From the NCBI GenBank assembly GCA_001566295.1, contig KQ964248.1:372001-436000 (forward strand): 64,000 bases of DNA. Direction: 5' to 3'. The position numbers were made by a program, and so were the translations under genes. Under the pieces are notes generated by a model. The model was not told the origin of the DNA, searched no databases, and was given only the letters and a program-made list of their open reading frames with translations. Of the stretch, positions 1 to 13,070 are shown in pieces. The DNA comes from Microdochium bolleyi. Lineage: Eukaryota; Ascomycota; Sordariomycetes; Xylariales; Microdochiaceae. Within the stretch, counting starts at the first letter, position 1, and every line of letters starts with the position of its first letter.

Positions 1-1667
1 CTTGTCTTCTTTTGCGCGCGCGTGTACGGGTCGGTTCAGTCGGTCGGTCGGTCTTGCTTGGGGCGGCTATCTGGCTCGCTTGTCTGTCTGCCTGTCTGTT
101 TGTCTGTCCGGATGAGTAGAAAGAAGTGGTCGTTGGACAGATCCGGAACCCAGGTGTCAGTTTGGTCCCACTTAACCACGTCGTGGGAAGACTGGCTGGT
201 TGCATGCGGCTGGACCCTAGTGGAGTGCCAAGTCTGTGGGGCTCCCCTTCCTTCGGCCGGTCTTGGTGCTTTCCAACCAGGTTGCTTCCGCCGCCTCGGT
301 GCTCCAAATTCCGAGTCGAAATGTCTGGGACAAGAAGGTTCTAGCATTGTCTTTGTCTCCTGCTGCTGCATTTTACGAACTTTTGGCTTTGGAGCTTGGA
401 GGAATTAAGCTTCTCGTATTCACATGTATCCGGATTCGGCATCCCCTCCCCTCTTTTCCATTGATCGACCTAAAATAGACTCGCAAGGGAAGGGATGGGA
501 TTGCCGTTTCTAGCGGTGTTCACGACGGATCGGGACCAGCCTGGGAGGGTTCGACAACTGAGAGTTGTGTTGGGGATTCAACACGGTTGATAATCAATCT
601 GTGACGAGGAGGAAGATAACACAGTAGAAGAATACCTGCGATCGTCCTGGGCATACTTCATAATTACAGACTTTACCACCTCATTTCAGATCTCGCATTC
701 TTCAAGTGACTTGATAATTTATTACTTTTATTAGTATTATTACCATCATCATTATCATTTTGCAGCAAAATTCATTCGAAATTCATAATTGGTAGCATTT
801 ACTTGAATCACAGTTGCCAGCTTCAAACAGTCACAGTGTGACACGCTTGTCTGCCTGGACTGAGAACACGACCACAAATACATCTCGAACCACTCGTCCC
901 AGGCAAGCACGCAAGTACATCGCAAGCTCCTCCCAAGTCGCACCTCAAGTACATGAAATAGGTACAGTGCTGTCAATGGCTGTGCAGCTCACCACCAAAG
1001 ACCAACTCCGTGCCCCGCGGACTTTTAGAGTATATTTTCCACATTACCTGTAATTTTTATACATCGGCGGCGGACAGCCGACGGGCTCTACACACGAGAC
1101 GACCACCCTGTCGTCGAAGTAGTGACATTCCCGTATAATTCACCGAGTCATACGGCTCATACGGTGAGAGTGGCGGTTCCAAGTTTTAGGGTCGAGGTAC
1201 TGAGGTCCCAGAACTTGCAGACTGTCAATTTCCACGTCCGTGGAGAAGTGAGACGTGAAAGCAGGCAGTGCCCTGCCCAGCATAAACATAGTATAAGTGC
1301 AGCATCGATATACAGCGACCGAAGCAAAGCAACAGCAAAAGAAGCACAGGGTTCGCACGACAGCCCCTTAATATGAGAAATCAAAAATGTCAAAATCTAT
1401 TATGCTACGCTATGAGTCCGAGGACACTATGGTGTCAAACCGGCCTTGATCATGTTAGTCATTAAAGATGTCCTGGCAATGTACTGTCCTGTACAATCCC
1501 GGTCCTGTATGCCCCATACTCCATATTCTATTCCCAGTGCCTTCCGTTAGCAGCCTTCGCTGATGCTGTGACCCCATTATCAGAAAGGTGTCTTGGTCGT
1601 CCGGCCTGAGTCCACGCCGACGATTATGCAAGACCGTACTGTCTTGGCACGATGCGAAATCTCCAGC
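1..1667. other. Intergenic, no supported gene
   Basis: Apart from the microsatellites at its start, this stretch holds only short overlapping open frames with no recognisable domain, signal peptide or consistent codon use. The last few hundred bases are downstream of the minus-strand GPI-protein gene and should hold its 3' untranslated region. Confidence 0.6.
33..108. repeat. GTCG and GTCT tetranucleotide microsatellites
   Basis: A short run of GTCG units (about 39-53) is followed by imperfect TGTC/TGCC units (about 81-108). These are simple repeats without coding potential that I can support. Confidence 0.7.
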
Positions 1668-2576
1668 TTATACGAGCATGGCACCACCGACAATGGCTGC
1701 AGCGCCACCGACCAGAACCTCCAGCAGCGGTCCACGACGGCCAGCAACCGCCATGCCGCTCTGTAGACTCCCCTCTGCGGTGTTTGCTGTCGTAGGCGTC
1801 TCGGGGACGCCAGGTGTGACCCACTTGACGGAAGTCATAGTAGTCACAGCACCCCCAGGCAAAGTAGACGTGAGCGTGTTGGTCTTAGGGGAAGTGACCG
1901 GCCTGTTTGTGTTGGTTGTGCCTGACACGGAAGGATTAGTTCTCGAACAAGTATCGAGGCGCAGAAGCGCAGCGGGAGGGGAAAACGAACCTGAGGTGGT
2001 GGTGGTGGTGCCTGTAGGACTAGTGAGAGTCGGCTCTGTGTTTGTTGGCTGGGTAGAGCTTGGAGCCTGAGTAGGAGTGGTGGAGGTCTCTGTCGCCGTT
2101 GGGGTGGCGCTAGGCGATGTCTCCGGGGGGGTGACCACTGGTGTAGAAGACGGTTGCTCTGTTGTAGTCGATGTCTGCAAAGTGGTTGTCGGCGTTGAGC
2201 TGGTTGTCGGGCTGTTGACCGGGGGCGAGGACTCTGTCGTAGTGCCGTTCTGCCGCCGTTGCAGCTGCGCAACCGTCGAAGACAGAGTTGGATCGAGCTC
2301 AAGGACAGCCTCTACAGCAGCCTCGTCGCTATCGAAGACGCCATGCTGGAAGCCCGTCACGGTGTGCAAGAACTTGTGGAGAGCATCGGGCGAGGCTGAT
2401 TGTATCAGGCGAGACAGAGCAGACCTGTCGTGGCCGGCGGCAGCTTCACCACAAACATTGCCGTCCTCCGTGGAGCAGATGATGCTGTTGGACTCAACCG
2501 AGTCTGTGTGGGCGTAGCCTACGACGACGAGGCATCCGACAAGCAGAGCAATGAAGAGAGTCTTGGCACAAGCCAT
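1668..2576 (-). CDS. Ser/Thr-rich GPI-anchored cell-surface protein
   Basis: Predicted 302-residue secreted protein of the cell wall or plasma membrane. I chose the start at 2576 because MACAKTLFIALLVGCLVVVG is a clean signal peptide; the frame is open upstream to 2699, but that extension would bury it. The mature part begins with a roughly 100-residue region with two Cys (SIICSTEDGNVCGEAA), then a dibasic Kex2-like site (LQRRQNGT). About 120 residues of Ser/Thr/Pro-rich, probably heavily O-glycosylated sequence follow. The C-terminus is a short hydrophobic stretch (LLEVLVGGAAAIVGGAMLV) preceded by small residues and two Arg, as expected of a GPI-attachment signal. No introns. No enzymatic domain was recognised, so it could be a structural mannoprotein or adhesin-like protein. 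The architecture is clear and the specific role is unknown. Confidence 0.8.
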   Translation of the reverse strand: MACAKTLFIALLVGCLVVVGYAHTDSVESNSIICSTEDGNVCGEAAAGHDRSALSRLIQSASPDALHKFLHTVTGFQHGVFDSDEAAVEAVLELDPTLSSTVAQLQRRQNGTTTESSPPVNSPTTSSTPTTTLQTSTTTEQPSSTPVVTPPETSPSATPTATETSTTPTQAPSSTQPTNTEPTLTSPTGTTTTTSGSFSPPAALLRLDTCSRTNPSVSGTTNTNRPVTSPKTNTLTSTLPGGAVTTMTSVKWVTPGVPETPTTANTAEGSLQSGMAVAGRRGPLLEVLVGGAAAIVGGAMLV

Positions 2577-5500
2577 CTTGGACTTTGGTGGCGACACAGG
2601 ACGCTGGTGAAGTGTCGAATGCTCGATGGGTGTCTTCTCGGTTGCTCGAGCAGTGGAGAGCGGGAGAAGGTGCTCTTGAGGCTGAGGGATTGGAGCCATG
2701 ATGAAAAGCTGAATAGGACGACCTCTTGCAGGAAACAGGTTGGCTGGCGGCAGATAAAAAGAAGCAACCTTGACGGTCGTGGGCTGGGAGAAACACGCAG
2801 GCTGGACTAAGGCAAGCTACTGCAGTACGAGGCTCTGGGAAGAAGCAGGTAACAATTGCCGATCTCCTGACACAAAGAGGGACAACGGAGAGGGATGGTT
2901 GGCTGTTGCGGGAGTGCGACGGCGGTGGTTTATTCTCGGGAGGGTTTCACGGGGCGGCGTTGCATCATAAGCCCACAGCCAAGGACGAAAGTGAGCGTCG
3001 TCTCGGGCGCGGCTCTGACCGGCGGGGCGCGCTAGGCTCCAACGGCAGGCCCCTACGCAGCAAAGGGCTGCGGCGGTGGGCTGACGGCCGACGACAGACA
3101 GGCAGGAGGCGATAGGCCGTCGGAGCTTGTGAGGCGCTGGCCGGAGCGGGCGGAGGCGACGGCAAGACGAGAACGCACTGGTGGAGGGATGGTGGATGTC
3201 CAAGTGGAGGTTTGAGATGATACGAGAATGGCGGAGGCGGGAGGGCGAGCTGGGTCAGACCCTGTCCTGTGCTGTGCAGGCCTGGCTGGCCTGGCTGGCC
3301 TGGCTGGTTTGGTTTCGCGTGCGGGCGTCAGGGCACCCAGGCCACTGGCTGTCGACTGATAATGCCGAAACACACGACAACCCTTGGTAAGACTGGCGAT
3401 GCGCAGGTGTTGCTCTGCTGGAGGCCACCAAGAAGAAACATACAAGCTCACCATGGCCGTCCACCCGGCCAGCACTCGCCCGCCGCGGACATATGTATCT
3501 TCTCGCACAGTCGCAAAAGTGACCCCTACCCCTGTCCGTCATGATGGTGCAGGCCATGCAAGATCTCGCCGGTAGCCGGACCAGGAGGAGGCCCCCCCGA
3601 AACCCAGCCTCCTCGCTCAATCGCGGCTATCAAACTCTATAATTGTGATGGACGTTTGGCACAGTGGCAATGGCCTCCGGTACTCCGTACTGCCGGGCGG
3701 AGCGATCAATCGCCAGAGGCCACGTACCCTAGGGCAGATTGCACCTTTGGGCACAAGTAGGGTCAGCATCTGTCCGTTCATCGTCGGCGGTCTGCAGTAT
3801 CCTTGGAGCCGTCAGCAAATGCAGAAACCTGCAGTCGGCTGTGCATCCGAGGGATCTGGATGCCCGAGATGCCGTGCAACCAATCGCCACTGGCACCGCA
3901 ATGATTGTCGTTCGAGTGCAGACGCACCGGAGCGGCCGACCAGATCTGGTATTCCCACTTGTTCCATCCCTGTTCGACAAGTGCCCGCTTGGTGTCATTG
4001 TCGCGCTCAAAGATCCACAGGGGACGGACAGCGGTTCAGATCGAGCCGAGACACATCACGAACAAAGAACGAGCTGGTTCGACCGATCGGCCAGACAGCG
4101 CTGTTGCATGACGGGCACCGGCGCACTGCTGCTATTCCTGGCGCCCGCAAAGCCATCAAATGGAGCCTCCTGGCCGCATCAACCCTCTGGAGAAAGAATA
4201 CGGGCCCCGTTCGACGAGCTAGGACGCTGTCATGACGTCGCCGCGAGTGAATACGAGGCCCGCCACGACTCTGGGCCACCCACTTTGCGCACTGCGCACT
4301 CGTGTCCCCTTTGGGGGTCCAGGCGCCACTTTTGCCTTGCTATCGATTGCGACCTCACGCTGGATTGTGCCATGTCGACATTCCTGAGGCCCCAAATACG
4401 GTCACATCGCTGGATCGGCCAGGAACCAGGTCGGAGAATTTCTCGAGAGGGGTTCCATTCTTGACAATCAATAGAGGTCCCTTGCCTGCCAGTCTCGACA
4501 GTTCTGCCACGCTGCCTACTTAAGTGCGCCGTATGTCAGTTATCTCACCTTGTGCAGGAGTCTGACGATTCACACCCAAGACCTCGAAGCTGCTACAATA
4601 TGACACTACATGCCACTGCTCAGCCACCACATTGTCCTCAGCTCCAACTAGAGTCCACGTCCGAAGCACATCAACGTTTTCAGCCGCCGTCATGGCCGAC
4701 AACGTGCAATTCTCGTCGGTCGAACGATGGGTAAAGGCTGCCACGGATACAAACAAAATGTGACCCTGTGAAAAGTCCAAGCTGGGCGCTATCCCGAGAC
4801 TGCTCGTGCAGGCATACCTGGGTACCCTGTGATGTTGCCGTGCACCGCAGAAGGGAATGGCATATTCCCGAGGTCGGGCGAGACCAGTCAGAAAACCAGA
4901 GGCGGTTACCGCAGAACACGTGATTGCAAAGAGCCCGGGAGGCAGTCGGCATGTCGCGACTCCTGTCCAAGCAGGCCATGGTATTTGTTGGGCACCGTTG
5001 GAGACGGCGCAGCCCTTTGGAAGTGTTGAGCACCACGGACAGCTGGGAGACAAGATGGGCAATTACTGGATTGGCATCCAGCGTCACATGCACGACATTG
5101 ACAATGGGAATGGACGCGGGACCCACCAGCCAAGGCACCGAGTTGCGCGCGAGGGGCAGCAACAGCAGCTGCAGTAGCAGCGTCCGGCTCCGACGCTGCC
5201 GCCCTACAGTTTCCACGTGCACGTCGGTCAGGACAGCTTCCAACTCTTCTCAAAGGCCCGGCACGACACGGCACTCGAACCAGCCCACCGAGCGGATCAG
5301 CGTCTCCGGCTGCACCGCCGCCGAGCTGACGAACACGCCACGCACAGCTTCTCCATCGCCAACTTCAACAAGCCTTGGCGGGAGCCACGGAAGCAGACAC
5401 GACATCTTCCACGACGACATCCAGACAGACGATCCCCACTGTGTCCATCCATGCAATGATCAAGCCGCCCGACCTCACCGCAACTCCCGACCTTCAAGTC

Positions 5501-5591
5501 AACTTCAACCTCCCCAATTGCATGACCCCTCAGGTCTAGCCGGTTGTTGGCCTTGCGCAGACACGACCCCCGCCGACCAGCTGGTCCCGAC
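2577..5591. other. 3.0-kb intergenic region between divergent genes
   Basis: Holds the promoters of the GPI-protein gene (minus) and of SEC59 (plus). The frames in it, including ones of 180-240 codons at 3739-4464 and 4520-5243, show no domain and look like chance frames in GC-rich DNA. A short tandem GGCCTGGCT repeat lies at about 3279-3307. Confidence 0.5.
3279..3307. repeat. GGCCTGGCT short tandem repeat
   Basis: About three consecutive copies of a 9-base unit in the upstream region of the GPI-protein gene. A simple repeat with no function assigned. Confidence 0.7.
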
Positions 5592-8396
5592 ATGCCTGAG
5601 CTGCTCAACCTCTCCGCCGCCGGTCCCGTTCCGGACTCCGCCTCCCAGGCCGACAGCGACCAACTACGCCTGCTCTCCCGCTCACCACATCCATACCACC
5701 GCTACAACTCCGAGCTCCTCGAGCCCTCCCAGGCCTTCACAGCACCAAAGTCGCGGCCAGCAGCCCTGCGCTCGCGCACGAGCTACCCCTACGACTCGAC
5801 CGATGTGTCTCCCAGCAGTGCTAGCGGCACCGAGGCCGACGATGAGCACTTCCTCAAGGGTCTCCCCGCCCCAAAGCGGCATCACAAAGGAGTTCGGGGG
5901 CTGAACGAGGTTAGCTCCGGGACGAGCTCACCAGCGCCATCGCCAGCAATCATCAAGGACGATGTACAGAAATTCACATTCAGCTCGAGGAAGAGGAGTT
6001 CCACCAACCAAGCGCTCAAGGCCATCACAGAAGACCCGAGGAGGAGGAAGGAGATCGCCAGGCGACTACTTGAGGTCGCCATCCTGGGCTGCCTCGGTCT
6101 CGCTGTTCAGAGCAATCCCGATGTGCGGCAGGTCCTGCGTACCTGGAAACGAGGTACGATGCTCATGTTGAACCAATTGCTTTGAGTGGCGGCTAATGAT
6201 TCCACAGAGCTGTATACAGGCCTCGGGGTATACATCATTGTTATATTACTGTACCCCTTCCGACTAGTAGCATGGGCTCACTTACATCGGCGGCCTTCCA
6301 CGGCTCTCCCGGTGACAATCCCGATCTCCTTCGACCCAGCGCCAGCACTATATCCTCCCATAATCACCTTGCTCGTTGCCTCGATCGTGGCCATCGACAA
6401 CGCCGCCATAATACCACCAAATATCGTACTGGCCATCGCATCATTGCCAGCAATATTGATACCGTCCGCCGCTTCGGATGGCAGCCCCAATCCTGTTCAT
6501 TGGGTCCTGTCCTGTATTCCACTCGCAATGGCTGCACAAAATACTAATCTTGAGCCTGGAGCGTTGTGTGTAGCAGGTGGGAAAGGAGACCGCCCATGCG
6601 TGACGATCGAAGCTGCTACACTACTTTATCCACTACACCACAGCCTGTGTCTTGTCTTGCACGCACTGACTACGACGAGCCTGCTCACTGCCGAGCTTCA
6701 GCTGCTCTCTGTGGCGCTCATCGACCTTCAGCTTATGTCTGCATCACCACAGATGCTCATCATGAAGGCCATGCTCTGGGTGGGAGGCTTGGACCTCCTC
6801 CTGGCATGCAGCCATGTTGTGCGGTGGGGTGTCGCCCTCGCCCGCGTGCCCAAGTGGCGCTTCCGGCGAGTCGTCATGCCCTCGAAATCGAAATCGTCCT
6901 TCCTCTCAGCAGTGGTGCCATGGCGGAGGGTCAGACACGACCTGTTTCATAACTCGATGGACAGCTCTTCCTGCAGCTCATGTGAAGCTGTTCATGGCGA
7001 ACACGACGATAGTGATGCGCCGACTCCGTTGTTTCGCGTTGCCACGATACACACAGATGGTGCAGCGCGAGCAGCTGAGACTAGATACAATTTTCCACCA
7101 GAGCGTGTCTCTGACGATGGTAGAGCCAGGAAAACTCAAGTGTCGTTCACGCCGCAACGGCGCCACACCTTGCCTGGAAGGCCGCACGTACCGCCAAAGT
7201 CGCAGACACACACACCCTCTGGGCGGCGAAAGCGATCGGCGTCGTCCTCCGTACGAGCGTTCTTCTCGCTCACGCAAGGACAGGCGACTGCCAGGAAGTG
7301 GATATACGCAGCGTACCTGTACATATGCATAGTGTTCGCGCTGTTCGTGCCATACCCCTACATTGGCGCCATGGAAGTTGTTAAGGGGGAGGCACTCAAT
7401 GGGCGTGAGGCTATTGGCTGGGCGCTCGGTTACATGTTCGGAGAAATTGACTGGCTGCGGTGGCAGGTTGTGAGCAACAATTTACAGCGATGGATCTGCC
7501 TGCCGCCACGGCTCTATCGGGACGGGACGACAATCAGCACTGCGGTCGGATGGGCCGAGCGGATCCGGCACGACTACCTCGGCGAAGCGACTACCCGGCT
7601 TGCTCTCAGCGGGTACTGCGTGGTCGTCATCGCCATCGGGCTTTGGGTCGTCTTTACGCTGTCGCCGTTCTACGAGGTCGACACGCGGCGCAAGGTGTTC
7701 CATTTCATGATGGTCGCGATGTTCCTCCCATCAATATACGTCGACCCGGCCTTCGTGGCCATGGCGCTTTCGATCATCCTCGGCCTGTTCCTGCTCCTCG
7801 ACCTGCTGCGGGCCAGCCAGCTTCCGCCATTATCGAAGCCTCTCGCGTCCTTCTTGGCTCCATATGTGGACGGCCGAGACCTGAGAGGACCAGTTGTGAT
7901 CTCTCACATCTTCCTGCTAATTGGCTGCGCGATACCTCTGTGGCTCTCGCTGGGCTCCCTTCCGCGAACGGGGTCGGGATACTGGGCGGGCTGGGAGGTG
8001 CCCACGCGCGAGGTCAGCATGGTCGCGGGCGTTGTGTGTGTCGGGCTCGGCGACGCGGCCGCGTCGCTCATCGGCCGCCGTTACGGACACCGCAAGTGGT
8101 TCTGGGGAGGCGGCAAGAGCCTCGAGGGCAGCCTGGCGTTCACGGTGGCGGTCTTCCTCGGGCTGAACGCCGCGTACGTGTGGCTGCGCGTTGGAGGCTG
8201 GACCATCACGCCGTCTTCGTCGTCCTTTGCGGCTGCGCGCACGATCGTGCAGGTCCCCGCCGTCCCGGCGGTGCTCGCGAAGACGGGCATGTGCGCGGCC
8301 ACGGCGAGCCTGACAGAGGCCGTGCTCACGGGCGGGAACGACAATGTAATTGTCCCTGTGATCCTGTGGATCTGCGTCAAGAGCACGGGGATCTAA
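5592..8396 (+). CDS. SEC59: Dolichol kinase (Sec59 family)
   Basis: ER membrane enzyme that uses CTP to phosphorylate dolichol, supplying dolichyl phosphate for N-glycosylation, O-mannosylation and GPI anchors. Exons 5592-6153 and 6208-8396; the 54-nt intron has donor GTACGA and acceptor CACAG, and splicing joins R to ELYTGLGVYIIVILL in frame, giving 916 residues. Residues 1-165 are a polar, Ser/Pro-rich N-terminal extension. The rest is a polytopic membrane protein with many hydrophobic segments. The conserved C-terminal kinase part is clear: FHFMMVAMFLPSIYVDP, then DLLRASQLPPLSKPLASF, then the CTP-binding region GDAAASLIGRRYGHRKWFWG with KSLEGS (about residues 800-830). A long hydrophilic loop rich in Ser and Arg (around residues 330-400) splits the membrane part, as in other filamentous ascomycete homologues. 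Family assignment is firm. Confidence 0.93.
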
Positions 8397-9055
8397 TTCG
8401 AGGGCAAAGGCGGATGGGCCTGCACTATGCAAAGTAGCTCCCTTGTTGTTGGTGGCGTTCGCTTGCGCTTTCCTCTCCCTCCCTTGCTTAGCCAGGCAGT
8501 TTCTGAGAAAAAGAGTCAGAAGACTCGAGGTCGGTAGCGAGGTAGCACGGTAGAAAAAGAATATACCACCCATTTGCTCGATTTGAAACCTTGTAATCAG
8601 ATTGTTATAAACATGCATCCTACATGTCACGAAGGAGGGAGATTGGGGACGCATATCGTCAGATACCGTGTCAGCGTGCCTGAGTGCTGTCTCCATTAGG
8701 CAGACATCAGCTGATCGGTGACCACAGAGCGAACTCCGCTTTGCTTCTACAAAAGAGGTGTCACGGCACCCGACGAGCATGACCAATCCAGGCGTGTATA
8801 GAAAATGCTAGCGACGGCTAATATGTGTGTATCATAAGGTAATTATGTGACGACAGAAATGGAAACCGCGATGGAGTCGCAGCCCTAATACAAAACGACC
8901 TCTGGGAGTGGCAGGGGCCAGGAAAAGCACAAGCAACACAACGCCTTTGGAAATGCTGACCATTCCTGGACCGAACCATGACGCTTTTGGGGGGAGGGCA
9001 TTTGTTAAACAACGCACAGCAGCACCCCCGAAATTCAACTACTTTCCGTGCCGGC
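8397..9055. other. Intergenic between convergent SEC59 and NEO1
   Basis: Shared 3' region of two convergent genes. No gene seen; should hold both 3' untranslated regions and poly(A) sites. Confidence 0.6.
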
Positions 9056-12000
9056 TCAGATACCCTGCACTTTCCTGTATGAGGGCGGCTTCATCGTCCT
9101 CCGGATCAGCTTGACAGCGTACGGCGGGATGAGCGAGATCGCGGCGATGGCCAGGACTCGCCAGAGGAAGCCCCTGTTAAAACATTAGTTCATTTTGTCT
9201 TCCATGCAGGACAGGCGGGAGGTGGAGAGAGAAGGACACTCACAGGCTCAAGACGAACGCCAGGTCAAAGTACCCGCCCAGGAACGGGATCGAACTGATG
9301 TATATCAGGAACGTGCCGACAATCGACGCGATCATGACGGGGTGCCACGTGGTGACCTCGATGGCGACCATGAGCAGCTCGTTCAACACAAGCACGGTAT
9401 AGCTCACCGCGACCATCCTCGGCCCGTCGACCTCGGTCAGCAGCTGTGATAGGCCCTGGATCATGCCGCCCTGGTAGATCGAGACGGCGACCCACACGAA
9501 GAAGGTGCGGTACGACAGCGAGCGGCCCGACGTGAGCTCTTTGTACAGCTCCGGGTACAGGTTGGCGAGGTTCTCGTCAACGTCCTTGTCGAGCACGAGG
9601 GACAGCACAGGGAAGGCCGTGTAACAGGTCGCGTACCCGACCAGCAGCCAGTCCTTGTACAGGCCCTCGGGCTCGAACTTGATGGCGATGCTGTACATGG
9701 TCTGGCACACGGCGATGATGAGTCCACGGTGGATGACGAATTGCGCGAGCTTTGCGCTGCGCTTATAGCTGTTGCGCCCGTGCCAGACAAGGAGCTTGGT
9801 GAGGTGGCAGAACTGCTCGATTGAGAAGTCGGCAGCCAGACTGGCCTGGCGACCTTCCTTTCCGACGATGCCGACACCAACATCGGCGGCCTGGATCATG
9901 GATACGTCGTTGCCACCGTCGCCGATGCAGCACACGCGCTTCTTTGTGAACTCCTTGATCAGTCTCGCCACATCGGCCTTTTGCGTGGGGGAGCAGCGGC
10001 AAGCAACGACTGTAGGCAGCCGGACGGCCACCGAGATGAACTCGGTGCCAAAATGCGTAAGGAAAAGCGTCAAGCTCTCGCCATCGATCAGGAGGCATGA
10101 GTCGGTCTTGCTGCGGAGAAAGTCAAGGTGGTCTTGTGCGTTCTCCTTACGTTTGAGCTGCGCGACTGTATAGATGTATTGTCCACGAGCGACCAGCTTG
10201 GAGCTCACCGCGACACACCTCGCCGTCTCAACTTTGTCACCTGTCAGCATCCAGATCTTGATGCCGGCATTGCGGAGAAGCTCGAGGGACGGCTTCACAT
10301 CTCTCTGCAGCTTGTCCTCGACTCCAGTCACGCCGAGTAGTTCGACGTCGTGCTCAAGATGCTGAGCAACAACTGCCTGCATGCCAGCATCGCGGCCGCC
10401 GATCGCCAAGGATGCTGTCTGGTATGCCGCTAAGAACTCTCGGTACTGGCTGAGGGAGAGCTTTTTGCGGCCAACCACGAGCGTTCTCAAGCCTTCACGG
10501 GCCATATTGGCTGTTTCCTCGTCGAGCCAGTCATTCGCTGCGACAATTGGGCTCATGACGGTGTCGGCACCCTTCTGGTAGAACCAGATCTCTCCAGAGT
10601 CGAGACTCGGTGGCGTAGCTTGGGAATGTTCATAGAAATGGACGATGATGCCCATGCGTTTGCCTTCGGAGGTGAATGGAAACACCTCCAAGATGCGTAC
10701 CTGTACTACCGCCTTGCCCGTCGACGTCGATTCAAGAGTCATGCTTTTCCGATCACGAGACACAAGGCGTAGGCCGACGGACTCTGTCCAACGCACAATG
10801 GCAATCTCGTCTGGCGAAGAGGCTTGATATGATGTGACTGTTTGGCCGTTCTCCTCGTCCGTTGTGGGTGTGACATTATGGCAGAGAGCTAAAGCCAGCA
10901 CAACATCTCGTACTCGTGTGCCGATCTCGCGCCGTGTGCGCGTGGCTGTGACGCCAGAAGTCGCAGAGAAAGTGGAGGATGGCGTGACAAGAGAGTTTCC
11001 CGTGGCAGTGTTGACAAAGCCATGCTTGACATATGCCGCGACTTCGTCCATGGCGTCGTTGGCATAGGACACAGTACCGACATGAATCTTCTTCATCTCC
11101 ATCTCGTTCTGCGTGAGAGTGCCAGTCTTGTCACTGAGCAAGTATTCGATCCGTCCGAGATCTTCGGGAATCGTGCTCGTGCGAACCACAGCGCCCGGGA
11201 TTCCAGGGTCTCGTTGAATGAACCAGGAGTAGACACTCTTGCCCATATCAAGATTGACGCGCAGACTGATTGGAACGATGGTGGAGAACAAGACGAGGAA
11301 CCGCATGATCTTGACATACCATACATTGCCTTCGGTATTGTTGAAGCCCTCCAGCGCGACGAGAATGACAGACAAGGCCAGAGTCAATGCGCAAAGAATT
11401 TTGGTCAAAGAGTTGATCTCGTACTCAAGGAGACCCGTCTTAGATCGAGAGGCCGAAGTGGAGAGCGCGGATCGTGTTTGCGGGCCAGTGTAGACGATCA
11501 CACCGAGCGTGATCGCTTGAGATGCAATGACGGTATTGGCCCATGCAGTGTTGTCGATCGACAGAGGCGCCGAGCTCGACCCATCGTCCTCGCCTTCGAT
11601 AACGTCATAGTTTCTTCGTGCGGACTTGCCTGGCAGAAGTTCGACTGTGCCTGCAAAGTCGTTCACCTTCTTGTCAGGCTTGCCGCCTGTCACACGAAGT
11701 CGTACAAATTCCTCCACGGACAGCGACTGCGTCAACGCAGAAGCAAGACGCAGTTTCCAATCCGTCTCACCGTCGAGTTGGTCTGTCCTGATGAAAGTCT
11801 CGCCGGAAGGGCCCTCGCTCGCCGGCTCGGGCTGGCTTGCTTCGGCAGCCTTTCCTTTTCCAGGCTGGAGGGCTTTCGGGTCCGCTTCATCCGTGTCTGA
11901 TGTGTCGAGTAATAATGACTCGGCGCTCAAGTTTCGCGGAATCGCATCGACGACCGGCGCCGGCTCCGCGGTGATGCACTTTAGAATGACAATGTCCGCT

Positions 12001-13070
12001 GGCACACGTTGTCCTTTGCTGAGCTTCAACACGTCTCCGACCTTGAGGTCGCGAGACTTCTTGCTCACTTCGACAACATAAGATGATGCCTGGCGAAGTC
12101 CTTCGCCCTCTGCCCGCTCCTCTTCCTCTTGAATGTCTGCCAGTCGGTCCCGATTCAGCGCCGCACGCCGCCTGCCATTCCGTAACGAAGACGCCGACTT
12201 GAGCTTCCGAAGCGCCGGTCGTCCTGCTTGTCCTTGCTGTGGTGGATCTCTGCTGAACTCTAAGACCTGGTAAGGCTCCGCATTCGCCTCGTTGTCCCTC
12301 CGTCGCCTTTCGATATCGTCGTATGCTTCCTTGCCCATCGTGATGACCAGCACAAACGCTAGTGGCGCTACATATGTCGTCAAGTAACCGATCCTCAAAG
12401 CCGGAATCGCTTGAGAAAGTGCGACCAGCAGGAAATACATGTTGAAGAAGAAGGAAAACTCATTGTATAGCGTGACGGGCAGGAAGCTGAAAGCGGTATA
12501 TTTCGCGTTGGATACGAGGTTCGGAGGGAAGCGGACGACCTGCGCCGCGCCGACTGCTATGATTCGCGAGGTGGAGGGGTCGTCTTCTTCGGCATCGTCT
12601 ATGTCGTCGGGGCCCTGGGCGCCTTTCTGGCTGCTCGCTGCAGAGAGAAAGCTAGGGAGGCGCAAGCTTGATCCGAGGTTTGCAAGACGTTCGCTTGCGG
12701 AAGAGGGTCGTCTTCGGGATCGTGAGCTATGCTCGTTCAGCAAGGGAGCATCGTCGCCTGTGGTGCGGCTTCCATCAGAATAACGGCCTGACCGCCCCTC
12801 ATCGTCGTCGAGCAAGCCCATGGCGTCCTCATCGCCGTCCCTATCGCGGCCGGCCTCGCCATAGCCGCGACTCCTGTTTCCTGCCCGCCTCAGGCCGCCC
12901 ATGCGGAGGTTTCGTAGTGCGATGCGCGGCGCCCGCTGAGCCGGAGTGGCCCCTGTCTGGGATGATGTCGTCGGGTCTAGCTCTTGGAGATCGAGATCGG
13001 CATCAGAGTCGGAATCGTTGACGGGTGAGTCGGGTGGTTCTGTTGCGCGATAGGGGTTTGATGGTGGCAT
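9056..13070 (-). CDS. NEO1: P4-type phospholipid flippase, Neo1 type
   Basis: Golgi/endosome aminophospholipid-translocating P4-ATPase needed for membrane asymmetry and vesicle traffic. Two exons, 9244-13070 and 9056-9173, with a 70-nt intron (GTGAGT donor, AACAG acceptor), give 1314 residues. Without splicing the frame stops just after the intron donor, losing the last membrane segment and the conserved tail with MKPPSYRKV. Visible motifs are the phosphorylation site SDKTGTLTQNEM (around residue 646), TGDKVETARCVAVSSKL, and the hinge motif GDGGNDVSMIQAADVGVGI (around 1049). The fourth membrane segment carries PISLRVNLDMGK, the PISL variant typical of Neo1/ATP9 rather than Drs2/Dnf flippases. 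Residues 1-190 form an acidic, Ser/Arg-rich, probably unstructured extension, and there is a charged insert rich in Glu/Arg near residue 300. Neo1-type ATPases work without a Cdc50 subunit. Confidence 0.95.

Noticed and set aside
2577..2699. N-terminal 41-residue extension of the GPI-type protein
   Set aside because: It would place the hydrophobic signal peptide internally; the downstream Met gives a standard signal.
3739..4464. 241-codon open frame on the plus strand
   Set aside because: No recognisable domain, signal or membrane pattern; overlapping frames of similar length in the same GC-rich stretch.
4520..5243. Overlapping 180- and 187-codon frames on the minus strand
   Set aside because: They lie in the SEC59 upstream region, have no domain and could not be joined into a coherent spliced gene.
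7460..8437. 325-codon plus-strand frame inside SEC59
   Set aside because: Arg/Pro/Gly-rich shadow of the dolichol kinase coding sequence in another frame.
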